64,000 bases of DNA from assembly GCF_011764425.1 (NCBI RefSeq), contig NZ_BLPF01000002.1, positions 2,356,997 through 2,420,996 of the forward strand. The letters run 5' to 3'. This document shows positions 53,645 to 62,193 of this stretch, piece by piece (the stretch's first letter is position 1; the number at the start of each line of letters is the position of its first letter). Position numbers and translations under genes: made by a program. This stretch comes from Phytohabitans houttuyneae (lineage in GTDB: Bacteria; Actinomycetota; Actinomycetes; Mycobacteriales; Micromonosporaceae). The notes beneath the pieces are model-generated. The model had not been told where the DNA came from. It worked only from the letters and a program-made list of their open reading frames with translations, and made no database searches.

Positions 53645-55233
53645 CGGACGATCGACGAGTTGTTGAGCGTGACGTTGGAGATGGTGAGCCGGTCGGCGCA
53701 CGGGTTCTCCACGATCCGGTTGTTGACCAGCGTGAAGTTGCGCAGCGTGATGTCGGCGTTGCCGGCGAACTCGGTGCGCTCGGCCAGCCGCACCTCGCCC
53801 CCGCCGCTGATCGTCCCGCCGTTCGCGGCGATGTTCACGTTGTAGCAGTTTTCGATCAGGATGGCGTTGTTGCCGGTGTTCGCGATGTCCACCCGGTCGA
53901 TCTGCGCGCCGCCGCTCTCCGAGACGCAGAAGATGCCCCGGCCGCCGCCGCGCGCCCGCACGGTGCCGACCCGGATGTTGGTGCCGTAGCTGGAGCCGAT
54001 CCGCCCGTTGCGGTTGGCCATCCGGAACGCGGCGTACCCGGTGCCGGCGCCCGCGTTCTCGGCGTCCACTATGGTCACTGTGGCGTTGATGGTCTCGTTG
54101 AGCAGCAGGCCGGACTCGCCGACGTTGCGGGCGGTCACGGTGCCGATGGTGATGCCGTCCACGCCGTACGTCTCGACCGCGTGCGAGCCGGCGCCGGAGA
54201 CGAACACGTTGTCGATCCGCACGTTGCGGGTCCACTGCGACGTGTCGCCGCGGTTGTCGATCCGCACGCCGAGACCGCCGGACAGGCGCATGTCGATCTG
54301 GCCGAGGATCACGTTGGTGACGTTGCGCATGAAGATGCCGTACAGCGGGGCGCCGGTCACGTTGAGGTGCTGGACCTCGACATGCGTGGTGCCGCGCGAG
54401 TAGATCGGCGCCTGGTCGCCCGAGCCCGAGCCGGTCACGTTGATCGTGCCGCACACGTCGATCGTCGTGTAGCTGGGCAGCGAGATGCGCGAGCCGGCGC
54501 TCATCGAGCCGGAGCCGCGGACCACGACGCGCTGCTTCGAGGTGCGGCCGGCGGTGAGGGTGCCGATCGCCGCCTGTACCGCCGCGCGCATGTCGGTGCC
54601 GGTGTACGCGGTGGTGCCGCCGTTGCGCGCGGTCCAGGTGCCGCCGTTGTTGACCGCCTCGGCGTTGAACGAGCCGCTGCCGCACCCGGTACCGCCGCCG
54701 CTTCCGAGCGTGACCAGCTGCCACTGCTGGTTTGCGCCGTCGAAGTCGGTGTACTGCGCGACCATCGCACCGTCCGCCGTGGACCACTCCCACACGTCGA
54801 GGGCCTTGCTGCTGTGCCGGTTGATGAAGCGCACGTACCCGCCGGCCGAGTCCGCGAGGCGGAAGTGCTGCCTGGTGTTACCGTTAACACTCGGCATCTG
54901 AACAAGTTGCGCGCCGTCCAGCGCGTTGGGCACCTCGAGCACCTTGCCACTGTGGACGGAGCGGACCTGGTACCACCCGCTGCCGGCGTCCACGAAGCGC
55001 CACTGCTGCACGGCGAGGTCGTTGCGGGTGAACTGGTTGATCGGCGCGCCGTCCGCCGTCGACCAGTTGTACAGGTCCATCGCCTTGCCACTGTTGCGGT
55101 TGACGAAGACGTACGTCGCGTTGGTGTCCACTGTGGCCGCATCGGCCGCGCGGGTCACCACCACGCTGCCGGTGACGGCGAGCGCCGCCGCGCCGAGGCC
55201 AGCCAGCGCCAGCCGCCAGTGTCGCTTTCTCAC
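53638..55233 (-). CDS. Secreted CBM13 plus right-handed beta-helix protein (pectin-active type)
   Basis: 531 residues from the GTG at 55233 (GGAGGGC upstream). Signal peptide (LALAGLGAAALAVTGSVVV, ADAA). Residues about 40-180 are one ricin-type CBM13 (FVNRNSGKAMDLYNW, HSSKALDVWEW). From about 200 a parallel beta-helix follows: repeated strands such as IDVCGTINVTGSGSGD, VILGQIDMRLSGGLGVRID, GITIGTVTARNVGESG, consistent with pectate-lyase or polygalacturonase-like proteins. It is the first gene of the operon, downstream of the GGAAAGCGCTTTCC operator. Confidence 0.82.
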   Translation of the reverse strand: MRKRHWRLALAGLGAAALAVTGSVVVTRAADAATVDTNATYVFVNRNSGKAMDLYNWSTADGAPINQFTRNDLAVQQWRFVDAGSGWYQVRSVHSGKVLEVPNALDGAQLVQMPSVNGNTRQHFRLADSAGGYVRFINRHSSKALDVWEWSTADGAMVAQYTDFDGANQQWQLVTLGSGGGTGCGSGSFNAEAVNNGGTWTARNGGTTAYTGTDMRAAVQAAIGTLTAGRTSKQRVVVRGSGSMSAGSRISLPSYTTIDVCGTINVTGSGSGDQAPIYSRGTTHVEVQHLNVTGAPLYGIFMRNVTNVILGQIDMRLSGGLGVRIDNRGDTSQWTRNVRIDNVFVSGAGSHAVETYGVDGITIGTVTARNVGESGLLLNETINATVTIVDAENAGAGTGYAAFRMANRNGRIGSSYGTNIRVGTVRARGGGRGIFCVSESGGAQIDRVDIANTGNNAILIENCYNVNIAANGGTISGGGEVRLAERTEFAGNADITLRNFTLVNNRIVENPCADRLTISNVTLNNSSIVRC

Positions 55234-55309
55234 GATGCCCTCCTGGGTCGACGGCGCGGGTGCCCGCGCCGCTGGGGGTCTAACCGCCCGGCGTCCGCCC
55301 GCCAGCGAC

Positions 55310-55323
55310 GGAAAGCGCTTTCC
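55310..55323. promoter_or_regulatory. LacI-family operator upstream of the pectin/arabinan operon
   Basis: GGAAAGCGCTTTCC, a perfect 14-bp palindrome with the GCGC core typical of LacI-family sugar regulators, 77 bp upstream of the GTG. The regulator is probably encoded elsewhere; the LacI protein at 20343 has a different operator (GCATACGTATGC). Confidence 0.78.
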
Positions 55324-55499
55324 GGCCGGATCGTAACGATTCAATTCAGAGACGTCAATGCCTGTGGCGTGGTTGCGCCTGGTGGCAGAGGGCGCGCTCA
55401 TCCGGCAAGTGCCGCCGGCCCGGCGTCGCAGGCGAAGCCTGGCGGAGGGTGCCCGGCCAGCCTGGTGGGGTGCCTGGCAACCGCGGGGTCGGGATGGTT

Positions 55500-55640
55500 G
55501 GATCTCCGCGGCCCTCAATAGGTCCAACCCGAACGAGACGCGAGCTACCGCGACGCCCGCGGTGGTCCGGACCGTTGCTCCCGCGGCCTCACCCTCCGCG
55601 GTCGCCCAGCTCACCCCGCTCCCGCAGATCGTGGAGACGT
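55500..55640 (+). repeat. Dispersed repeat, copy G with flanks
   Basis: Core 55544-55605 (GCTACCGCGACGCCCGC to CCGCGGTCGC). The left flank (CTCCGCGGCCCTCAATAGG, TCCAACCCGAACGAGACGCG) and the right flank (CCAGCTCACCCCGCTCCCGC, AGATCGTGG) match copy D. The interval 55324-55922 has no credible gene. Confidence 0.78.
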
Positions 55641-55865
55641 CGCGCAGGCGGTGCAGGCGTGGTTCGGGCCGGACATGCTCGGGACGGCGCCGGTCACGAG
55701 GTGGCTCGCCGCAGATCGTGGTACTCAACTGCGCCTATGAGGGCGAATCGGTACCACGATCCGATGGGCGGCGGGCTCGTGCCCGCGACGGACCGGATGA
55801 CGGTGACCCCGCTTGCCGAAGGTCATCCGCCGCGCCGGCGCGGCGGCCTCAGCCGGCACCGCTTC

Positions 55866-55919
55866 GCCACCGCGGACGGTGAGACCGCGCGCGACGGTCC
55901 GGACCACCGCGGCAGCCCT
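55866..55919 (-). repeat. Dispersed repeat, copy H (degenerate, minus orientation)
   Basis: CCACCGCGGACGGTGAGACC, GCGACGGTCCGGACCACCGC, GGCAGCCC resembles the reverse complement of copy G and lies 260 bp from it, so the two form another inverted pair. It ends 4 bp before the ABC permease stop. Confidence 0.6.
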
Positions 55920-55922
55920 AGT

Positions 55923-57107
55923 TCAAGGGCTGGTCAGCGCCTCCGTCGGAGAGAGGCGGCTCGCGCGGATCGCCGGCAGCAGCCCGGCGACCGCGCCGAT
56001 CAGCAGTGTCGCGGCGAGGCCGCCCGCGGTGGCCCAGGCCGGCACCACGAGCGGCCACCGCTGGGTCTGGGCGTAAAGGGCCGTCGCGGCGATGCCCAGC
56101 ACCGCGCCGCCGGCCCAGCCCAGTGCGGACAGCAGCAGCGACTCGGTGAGGAACTGGGTGCGGATCTGGCGGCGGGTGGCGCCCAGGGCGCGGCGCAGGC
56201 CGACCTCGGCGCGGCGTTCGAGCACCGAGATGACCACCGTGTTGGCGATGCCGATGCCGCCCACGACCAGGGCCACCGCGCCGAGGCCGAGCAGCAGGCC
56301 GTTGAGCGTGCGGTCGGCGGCCTGGCGGGCGGCGAGCGCGTCGGACGGGCGGGACACCGCCACCTCGTCCGGCGACTCGGGGTTGGCGGTCCGGCCCAGC
56401 ACCGCCTGTACGGCCGCGACCTCGCTCTGCGCCGTGCGCACGTAGAGGCGGGTGGGGTGGCCGTCGAAGGACAGGAAACGCCGTGCCGCCTCCCAGCCGA
56501 CCAGGGCGGCGCTGTCCAGCTCATCGGCGAGCGGCACCGGCGCGAGGATGCCGACCACCGCGAACCACTCGCCGCCCAGCCACACGCGGGTGCCGACGCC
56601 GGGCAGGTCGAGCCGGCGGGCGGCGGTCGCGCCGAGGACGACCGTCGGGTACGCGGCCGTCGCCGGGGTCAGCCACGTGCCGTGCCGGGTCGTGGCGCGG
56701 ACGGTGGCGAGCAGGTCGGGGCCGGCCGCGAGCACGGCGATGCTGCCGGTCTGGCCGGTGGGGACGCGGTCGTTGCGGTACACCGCCTTCTCTACCGCGC
56801 CGGTCGCGCTGACCGACTCGACCGGTCCTATCCGGCCCACCATCGCGGTCGACTCGATGGGCAATGTGGCCCGCTCGCCGCCGTGGCCCTCGCCGGGCGC
56901 GACGGTGAGCAGGTTGGTGCCGAGGCGGTCGAGCGTGCGGTCGAGCTCGGCGCGGCTCGACGTGGAGATGCCGACGACCGCGAGCATCGCCGCGATGCCG
57001 ATCGCCACGCCGAGCGCGGACAGGAAGACGCGCAGCGGGCGGGCGCGCAGGCCGGCCGCGCCGAGCCGGGCCACGTCGGCCGGGCCCAGCCGCGCCGGCC
57101 GGATCAC
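55923..57107 (-). CDS. MacB/FtsX-type ABC transporter permease
   Basis: 394 residues, GTG start. First helix [22 protein letters not shown], a large extracellular MacB-like domain (residues about 45-255), then three helices with [37 protein letters not shown], the FtsX signature. It overlaps the ATPase gene by 4 bp. Together with the ATPase and adaptor it probably forms a mechanotransmission-type exporter of lipoproteins, peptides or antibiotics. Confidence 0.88.
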   Translation of the reverse strand: MIRPARLGPADVARLGAAGLRARPLRVFLSALGVAIGIAAMLAVVGISTSSRAELDRTLDRLGTNLLTVAPGEGHGGERATLPIESTAMVGRIGPVESVSATGAVEKAVYRNDRVPTGQTGSIAVLAAGPDLLATVRATTRHGTWLTPATAAYPTVVLGATAARRLDLPGVGTRVWLGGEWFAVVGILAPVPLADELDSAALVGWEAARRFLSFDGHPTRLYVRTAQSEVAAVQAVLGRTANPESPDEVAVSRPSDALAARQAADRTLNGLLLGLGAVALVVGGIGIANTVVISVLERRAEVGLRRALGATRRQIRTQFLTESLLLSALGWAGGAVLGIAATALYAQTQRWPLVVPAWATAGGLAATLLIGAVAGLLPAIRASRLSPTEALTSP

Positions 57108-57787
57108 CGCGGCACCGCCGTCTCGTCGGCCACGACGAGGCCGTCGCGGAGCACGATCCGCCGGGGCAGGCCGGCGGCGATCTCGCGGTCATGGGTGATG
57201 ACGAGCACGGTGGTACCGCGGGCGTTCAGGTCGCGCAGCAGGTCCAGCACCGCCGCGCCGGACGCGGAGTCGAGGTTGCCGGTCGGCTCGTCGGCCAGCA
57301 GCAGCGCGGGGTCGCCGACCACCGCGCGGGCGATGGCGGCCCGCTGCCGCTCACCGCCGGAGATTTGGTGCGGGCGGTGGCCGAGGCGGTGGTCGAGGCC
57401 CACCCGGGCCAGGGCCTGCGCGGCACGGCGGCGCCGCTGCTTCAGGGGTACGCCCGCGTAGAGCAGCCCGTCCGCGACGTTGTCCAGCACCGGCACCCCG
57501 GCCGCGAGGTGGAACTGCTGGAACACGAAGCCGATCCGCTGCGCGCGCAGCGCGGACAGCGCGCGGTCGGAGAGGGCGGAGATGTCGTGGCCGTCGACGC
57601 GCACCGTGCCGGACGACGGGCGGTCCAGCGTGCCGACGAGGTGCAGCAGCGTCGACTTGCCCGAGCCGGACGGGCCGACCACGGCCGCCAGCTCTCCATG
57701 GTGGACGGTGAGCGACACGTCGCGCAGGGCGGTGACGCCGCCGGGGTACGCGCGGGAGACGCCGGCCAGCTCGACCACGGCGCTCAC
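57104..57787 (-). CDS. ABC transporter ATPase, MacB/LolD type
   Basis: 227 residues from the GTG at 57787, overlapping the adaptor stop (GTGA). Walker [14 protein letters not shown]-loop FQQFHL, signature [14 protein letters not shown], Walker [15 protein letters not shown]-loop VITHD. Located between adaptor and permease; energises that exporter. Confidence 0.93.
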   Translation of the reverse strand: MSAVVELAGVSRAYPGGVTALRDVSLTVHHGELAAVVGPSGSGKSTLLHLVGTLDRPSSGTVRVDGHDISALSDRALSALRAQRIGFVFQQFHLAAGVPVLDNVADGLLYAGVPLKQRRRRAAQALARVGLDHRLGHRPHQISGGERQRAAIARAVVGDPALLLADEPTGNLDSASGAAVLDLLRDLNARGTTVLVITHDREIAAGLPRRIVLRDGLVVADETAVPR

Positions 57788-58833
57788 TCCGGCACCCCCA
57801 CGCGGGCGCCCTCGGCCAGGCCGTCGCCGGTCACCGCGACCCGCCCGTCCGCGAACAGCCCCACCCGCACCGCCACGACCCGGGTGCCGGCGGCGCCGTC
57901 CAGCTCCACGCCGTAGCCGCCCTCGGCCAGGGCCAACAACGCGTCCACCGGCACGGTCAGCACGTCGTCGGCGCGCTCCGCCTCGTAGCGCACCTCGACC
58001 GGGGCGCCGGCCAGCGCGCCGAGCCCCTTCTGGTCGGCGATCGCGATGGTCACCTCCACGGCGGCCGCCGCGTCGCCGGCACCGTCCTGCGCCGTGCTCA
58101 CCGGGCCGACCGACGAGACGGTGCCGGCGACCGAGCCGCCGGTCGGGAGCGACACCGTCACCGCCACGCCCTTCGACGCCCAGGCCGCCTCGCCCGCGCC
58201 GGCCGAGACGGTCGCCACCCGCGTGGTACCGGTGAAGGCGAGCACCTCCGCCGCGGCCGCCGCGCCCGGACGCACCAGGTGCTCGGCGACCCGGATCGCA
58301 CCCGGCGCGTACGTCACGCGCTCGCGTTCGACGGCGCCGGTCTCCGGCAGCTCCAGCTGCTTCTGCCACCGCTTCACCGCGGCCGCCGTCGCCGCCGAGA
58401 ACTCCTCGTCCACGGTGAAACCGTCGTACCCGAGCGCGGCGAGGTTGCGCTCGAACTGCCGCACGTCCGAGCCCTTGACGCCCACGGCGAGCGGGCGGTA
58501 CATGGGCAGGAAGCCGTACAGCAGCAGGACCGGCAGCTCGTCGGCGCGCAGCACCGCCTCGCCGCGCCGGACCGTGGCACCCACCTCGGGCAGCCACGTC
58601 ACGGTGCCGGCGGCGGTCGAGGCGAGCGGCACGGCGGGGCCGTACCCGAGCTCCCCGGTGAGGGTCACGGACCGCACCAGCGTCTGGCGGGTGACGACCG
58701 CGGTGGCCGCGGGCCCGGTGCGCTCCGGCGCGGGTCCGGTCGCCCCGCGCCCGCCGAGGCCGAGCGTGGCGGCGGCGGCCACGGCGACCAGCGCCAGCGC
58801 GCCGCCGCCCAGCGCGATACCCCGGCCGGTCAT
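57784..58833 (-). CDS. Efflux adaptor (HlyD/MacA-like) with peptidoglycan-binding domain
   Basis: 349 residues. N-terminal helix [21 protein letters not shown]; barrel-sandwich strands [38 protein letters not shown]; an inserted peptidoglycan-binding module ([39 protein letters not shown], about residues 120-165); and a closing [18 protein letters not shown] membrane-proximal domain. Typical Gram-positive adaptor that anchors the exporter to the wall. Confidence 0.87.
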   Translation of the reverse strand: MTGRGIALGGGALALVAVAAAATLGLGGRGATGPAPERTGPAATAVVTRQTLVRSVTLTGELGYGPAVPLASTAAGTVTWLPEVGATVRRGEAVLRADELPVLLLYGFLPMYRPLAVGVKGSDVRQFERNLAALGYDGFTVDEEFSAATAAAVKRWQKQLELPETGAVERERVTYAPGAIRVAEHLVRPGAAAAAEVLAFTGTTRVATVSAGAGEAAWASKGVAVTVSLPTGGSVAGTVSSVGPVSTAQDGAGDAAAAVEVTIAIADQKGLGALAGAPVEVRYEAERADDVLTVPVDALLALAEGGYGVELDGAAGTRVVAVRVGLFADGRVAVTGDGLAEGARVGVPE

Positions 58834-59414
58834 CCCTTGGGCACGTCGTTCGGGTTGGGCGTGGTCGGCGGGCGGCCGTCCAGCACCGGGTCGCAGATCT
58901 GCAGCGCCGCGATGTTCGCCGCCTGCTCCTGCGGGGTCAGCTCGCCGCCGAGCATGTCCTCCGGCCACGAGCCGTCCGGGCGCGGGTCGGGCCAGCGCGG
59001 CATGCCGTTGGCGCGCATGCACTTGGCGTACTCGCGTCGGTTGGCCAGCTGCTCCGCCGTCACCGGTTCGGGCTTCTCCTGCAGCTCGGCCGGCACCGGC
59101 ACGCTGAACTCCTTGCACGCCTCCCACGCCGCCCGCACCTTGGGGTCGGTCTTCTTCCGGCCGCCCATCGCGGGGCCCAGGTCGATGCGGCCCTGCGCGT
59201 CCGGGTCGGGCACGTCGAAACCCTGCTCCCGGAAACACTTGACGAGGTTGCGCTGGTTCTCCACGTAGGCGGCGACCGCGTCGCCACCCGGCGAAGCCGA
59301 TGTGGACGATCCACCGGCGGTCGCCACCGGCGGCGCCTCCGCCGTGCCGCCGCACGCGGCGGTGGCGGCGAGGGCCAGCGCGAGGGCCGCACCCAGTCTC
59401 AGGGCACGCGTCAT
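58830..59414 (-). CDS. Secreted lipoprotein with conserved Cys, export-operon partner
   Basis: 194 residues, ATG 59414. Lipobox LAATAACGG with the acylated Cys at about residue 21. Mature part: [18 protein letters not shown] and [20 protein letters not shown], a tandem Cys/Asp-Pro pattern recurrent in actinomycete lipoproteins next to MacB exporters. It overlaps the adaptor start (ATGA). Could be a cargo-binding or signalling component. Confidence 0.75.
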   Translation of the reverse strand: MTRALRLGAALALALAATAACGGTAEAPPVATAGGSSTSASPGGDAVAAYVENQRNLVKCFREQGFDVPDPDAQGRIDLGPAMGGRKKTDPKVRAAWEACKEFSVPVPAELQEKPEPVTAEQLANRREYAKCMRANGMPRWPDPRPDGSWPEDMLGGELTPQEQAANIAALQICDPVLDGRPPTTPNPNDVPKG

Positions 59415-59448
59415 CGTCTCTCCTTTGTGGACGTGCGGATGGGGCGGT

Positions 59449-60669
59449 CTAGCGGGCGGAGATGGCGGACCAGGTCCAGCCGTCCGGGGAGCCGAAGAGC
59501 CGCCGGTCGGTGTAGCTGTACGTGTAGAACCACCCGCCCGCCGTGCGGCGGATCGGGTAGACGGTGGCGGGCAGGCCGGTGAGCGCGACCGTCGCGTACG
59601 TGCCGCCGCGCGCCGCCCAGAAGCGGCAGCCGTCCCGACCGTCCGGTAGGGACGCCGTTTCGCAGAGCACGTGCGTGCCGTCCCCGGCCACGAACGACGG
59701 CGCGTGCGTGTCGAGGCGCTCGGTGGGGACGCGGTCGACGCCGGTGACCCGCGCCCAGCCATCGCCGTCCGCGTACCGGTAGACGGCGCGGGCGGAGGCG
59801 CCGACGGCGAGCGCGTACGCGTGGGGGCCGCCGGTGGCCAGCTCCGGCTGGCGGCAGCCCTCGGAGTGGCAGGCCGGGGCGTCCGCGAACGTGTGCGCGG
59901 ACCAGGTGCGGCCGCCGTCCCCGCTGACCGCGACGGCTGGCCGGCCGGTGGCGGGATCGAGGCCGCGGACCCAGATCCGCCCGCCCGACCGCTGAGGGAG
60001 CAGGTCGTCGCCGCTGGCGAGCAGTGCCGGCTGGTGGCGCAGCGGCGCCCGGGTGCCGCCGTCCGGGTCGAGCGCCCACAGCGTGCACGGCTCACCCGCG
60101 TCGGCCCAGCAGGCGACGGCGCCGCCGGCCGGTACCGCGTCGACCGCCGGCGCGTCGCGGACCACCCGCCAGCCGCGGCCGCCGTCGGTGCTGACCGCGA
60201 GCCTCCGTCCGCCGGTGGCCCCCGACGGCCGGATGGCCACGAGCGTGTCCGGCCCGGCGACGGCGAACCCGTAGGCGTCGACCGGCTCGCCGCGGTCGGT
60301 CCACGTCCGGCCGCCGTCGCCGGAGCCGCGCACCCGCACGGTGGTCTTCGGGCACGAGTGGTCCGGGCAGGCCAGGTGCGTCAGGTACAGGTGGTCGGCG
60401 TCCCAGGCGCCCGCCCACTGGATCGGCTCCCGCGCCGGGGTCGCGGCGGTCGGCGGGTCGTCGGCCGGCGGCAGGCTCTGGCTCAGCCGGCCGGGCAGCA
60501 GCAGCCCGCCGCCGACCACGAGCACGGCCGCCAGGACGGTGGCCGCGGTGGCCGAGGCGGTGCGCAGGCGGTGGCGGCGGCGTCCGGCCGCGTACACCTC
60601 ACCGGCCGACAGGTGGCTCGGCGGCGGCGTGCCGACGGCCTCGTCGAAGAGCTCTCGCAGATCGTTCAC
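59449..60669 (-). CDS. Membrane-anchored Asp-box (sialidase-like) propeller protein, sigma-operon partner
   Basis: 406 residues from the GTG at 60669, overlapping the sigma stop. The cytoplasmic head (NDLRELFDEAVGTPPPSHLS, AAGRRRHRL) is followed by one helix (TVLAAVLVVGGGLLLPGRL) and an outer beta-propeller with several Asp-box motifs (SGDGGRTW, STDGGRGW, SGDGGRTW). No sialidase catalytic Arg triad was identified, so it is more likely a sensor or binding module. The short head might contact the sigma factor; that is inference. Confidence 0.7.
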   Translation of the reverse strand: MNDLRELFDEAVGTPPPSHLSAGEVYAAGRRRHRLRTASATAATVLAAVLVVGGGLLLPGRLSQSLPPADDPPTAATPAREPIQWAGAWDADHLYLTHLACPDHSCPKTTVRVRGSGDGGRTWTDRGEPVDAYGFAVAGPDTLVAIRPSGATGGRRLAVSTDGGRGWRVVRDAPAVDAVPAGGAVACWADAGEPCTLWALDPDGGTRAPLRHQPALLASGDDLLPQRSGGRIWVRGLDPATGRPAVAVSGDGGRTWSAHTFADAPACHSEGCRQPELATGGPHAYALAVGASARAVYRYADGDGWARVTGVDRVPTERLDTHAPSFVAGDGTHVLCETASLPDGRDGCRFWAARGGTYATVALTGLPATVYPIRRTAGGWFYTYSYTDRRLFGSPDGWTWSAISAR

Positions 60670-61199
60670 GGCCTTCCCTCCGTGGCCCAGGCCGGCACGG
60701 CGTCGCCGAGCACCTCGCGCAGGGTGGCGAGGCCCCGCGCGGTCTGGCTCTTGACGGTGCCCTCCGAGCAGCCCAGCGCGGCGGCCGTCTCGGCCACGTC
60801 CATCCCCTGGTAGAACCGGCAGATCAGGGTCACCCGCTGCCGCGGCGGCACCTGGCGCAGCGCGCGGGCGAAGACCACCCGGCGGGTGGCGGCCTCGGCG
60901 TCGTCGTCGGCGCCGGCCACGTCGGGCGGCTCGGCCATCGGCCGCTCGCGGCGCCGCCACATGCGGCGGGTCTCCGACAGGTACGCCCGGACGAGGCAGG
61001 TGCGCACGAACGCGTCGACGGCCAGGGGGTCGCGGATGCGGTGCCACCCGGCGGCCAGCCGGATGAACGCGGCCTGCGTCAGGTCGTCGGCCCAGTGCCA
61101 GTCGCCGCACATGAGGTACGCCGTGCGGCGCACGACCTCGTGCCGGGCAGCGAAGTACTCGCTGAACTGGCGCCGGTCCTGCTCCCTGTCGCTTCGCAT
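60666..61199 (-). CDS. SigE-family (SigE70-type) ECF sigma factor
   Basis: 177 residues, ATG 61199, GGGAGCGGG upstream. FSEYFAARHEVVRRTAYLMCGDWHWADDLTQAAFIRLAAGWHRI is the SigE-family region 2 (AxxLxxDxxxAEDLxQ type); region 4 has VTLICRFYQGMDVAETAAALGCSEGTVKSQTARGL. First gene of a six-gene overlapping unit ending with the ABC permease; it likely drives its own operon. Confidence 0.92.
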   Translation of the reverse strand: MRSDREQDRRQFSEYFAARHEVVRRTAYLMCGDWHWADDLTQAAFIRLAAGWHRIRDPLAVDAFVRTCLVRAYLSETRRMWRRRERPMAEPPDVAGADDDAEAATRRVVFARALRQVPPRQRVTLICRFYQGMDVAETAAALGCSEGTVKSQTARGLATLREVLGDAVPAWATEGRP

Positions 61200-61272
61200 C
61201 CCGCTCCCTTCACCGGGTAGGTGCACCCGATGTACCGGATGGGTTGCATGGGTCCACACAGAAAAACACGCG

Positions 61273-61304
61273 GAGGCCCGCGGCGGATGACCGCCGCGGG
61301 CCTC
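61273..61304. terminator. Bidirectional 14-bp hairpin terminator
   Basis: GAGGCCCGCGGCGG (61273-61286), loop ATGA, CCGCCGCGGGCCTC (61291-61304). On the minus strand it is followed by a T-rich tract (CGTGTTTTTC), so it ends transcription of the pseudogene before the sigma operon; on the plus strand only GTTT follows. Confidence 0.82.
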
Positions 61305-61321
61305 GTTTGAGCCCTTTTGGG

Positions 61322-61633
61322 CTAGTTAGGTGCGTGGATGGCGTCCGCCGTGCTCCCGCTGTAGTCCTTGATCGAGCCGCGGACGTACAGCGCGGTGCTG
61401 CTGCTTCCCGGCGAAGTACTGCCGGATCGAGCCGGTGAACGGCGTGCTGGAGGCGTTGCGGCCGTACACGTCGGTGTAGACCGTGGTCGGGCCCCTGTTC
61501 TGCACGGTGAAGCTGCCCGGGGTTGGGGTAGAGCGGGTCCTGGTGCGTGCGCCCCTCGCGGATCGCCTGGATGCAGCCCGGCTCCGACCGCGGCGACGGT
61601 CCACAGCCGGGACCGGTAACGATGGAAGTGCAT
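61322..61633 (-). pseudogene. Small decayed protein gene with three frame changes
   Basis: Fragments of one apparent protein appear in three frames: MHFHRYRSRLWTVAAVG from the ATG at 61633, then CIQAIREGRTHQDPLYPNPG, then SFTVQNRGPTTVYTDVYG and SIRQYFAGK, and finally ALYVRGSIKDYSGSTADA ending at the TAG near 61322. The pieces are collinear and non-overlapping, so an intact protein of about 100 residues existed. The shifts near GCCGGGCTGC and CCGGGCAG look like one-base changes rather than a common homopolymer error. A strong terminator follows. Family unknown. Confidence 0.62.
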
Positions 61634-62040
61634 CTGGTGGGGCCTGCTGACGAAGGACGGTGGGCGCGGAGCCGGGCCGACGGCGACTTTTCCGCGAAGT
61701 CCTTCGAAACGCCGCGCGCTGGGTCGTCGAGGCATGCCCCAGGCCTCAACGCCGGCCCCGGAAGTATTGAAAAGTATCAATCAGCTTGGAGCCTGGCGGA
61801 ACCCCGGCCGGGACATCCCGGTCGACGTGATCAGCGGCGGAGCCGCCCCCGGGGTGTAAGGGCCGCGACGCGCTCGCCAGGGGCTGACCGACCGGACACC
61901 CGCCGGGCGGGACGCCCACATTGGACGGTCGTCGGCGCGGCACCGGACAACGGCGCCGGCGCGTGGCCCGGTCGGCCGCTCCGCGCAGCGAAACCCGCCG
62001 GTAGCAATAGATTTCGCATCACCCTCCGGACAGGGCTGTC
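61634..62040. other. Intergenic region without supported gene
   Basis: About 400 bp between the pseudogene and the tryptophan-rich ORF. It contains an AT-rich island at 61762-61782 with helically phased direct repeats AAGTATTGA and AAGTATCAA and an ATTGA/TCAAT inversion, possibly a promoter for the minus-strand pseudogene. An open frame on the plus strand has low-complexity composition and no ribosome site; I reject it. Confidence 0.5.
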
Positions 62041-62053
62041 CGCCCGCTAGCGT
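62028..62053 (+). promoter_or_regulatory. Putative promoter/operator of the Trp-rich ORF
   Basis: GGACAG-GG-CTGTCC (62028-62041) is an inverted repeat, and TAGCGT (62048-62053) resembles an actinomycete -10 hexamer. The -35 hexamer is poor. The distance to the GGGGG ribosome site at 62078-62082 and the ATG at 62091 is reasonable for a short leader. Confidence 0.4.
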
Positions 62054-62090
62054 GATCCACGCAGGCGAGAGCGAAACGGGGGTGTTGGCA

Positions 62091-62156
62091 ATGGTTGCCT
62101 TGGCTGTCCACATTGGATCGTGGGGTTGGTGGGTCGGTCCTTGGTGGTGGTGGTGA
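62091..62156 (+). CDS. 21-residue tryptophan-rich micropeptide (possible leader peptide)
   Basis: ATG 8 nt after GGGGG (62078-62082), stop TGA at 62154-62156. Seven of 21 residues are Trp: positions 11, 13, 14 and 18-21 (the C-terminus is GPWWWW), after a hydrophobic start MVALAVHIG. A perfect 12-bp hairpin with a TCGG loop begins 7 bp later. The layout (short ORF with consecutive Trp codons followed by a terminator) resembles a Trp-responsive attenuator, but no trp gene follows; the next gene is convergent. It could also be a membrane-active peptide, a small RNA with a chance ORF, or a GGT-repeat artefact. No family recognised. Confidence 0.45.
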   Translation: MVALAVHIGSWGWWVGPWWWW

Positions 62157-62163
62157 CACCTTC

Positions 62164-62191
62164 GGGGCACCGCGCTCGGGCGCGGTGCCCC
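62164..62191. terminator. Perfect 12-bp hairpin between Trp-rich ORF and convergent gene
   Basis: GGGGCACCGCGC (62164-62175), loop TCGG, GCGCGGTGCCCC (62180-62191). It separates the micropeptide from the SDR/DUF2867 stop at 62194 and can serve both directions. No T run. Confidence 0.8.
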
Positions 62192-62193
62192 GC

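Noticed and set aside
61547-62050. Plus-strand open frame opposite the pseudogene
   Set aside because: No ribosome site, low-complexity Arg/Pro/Gly composition and no recognisable domain.
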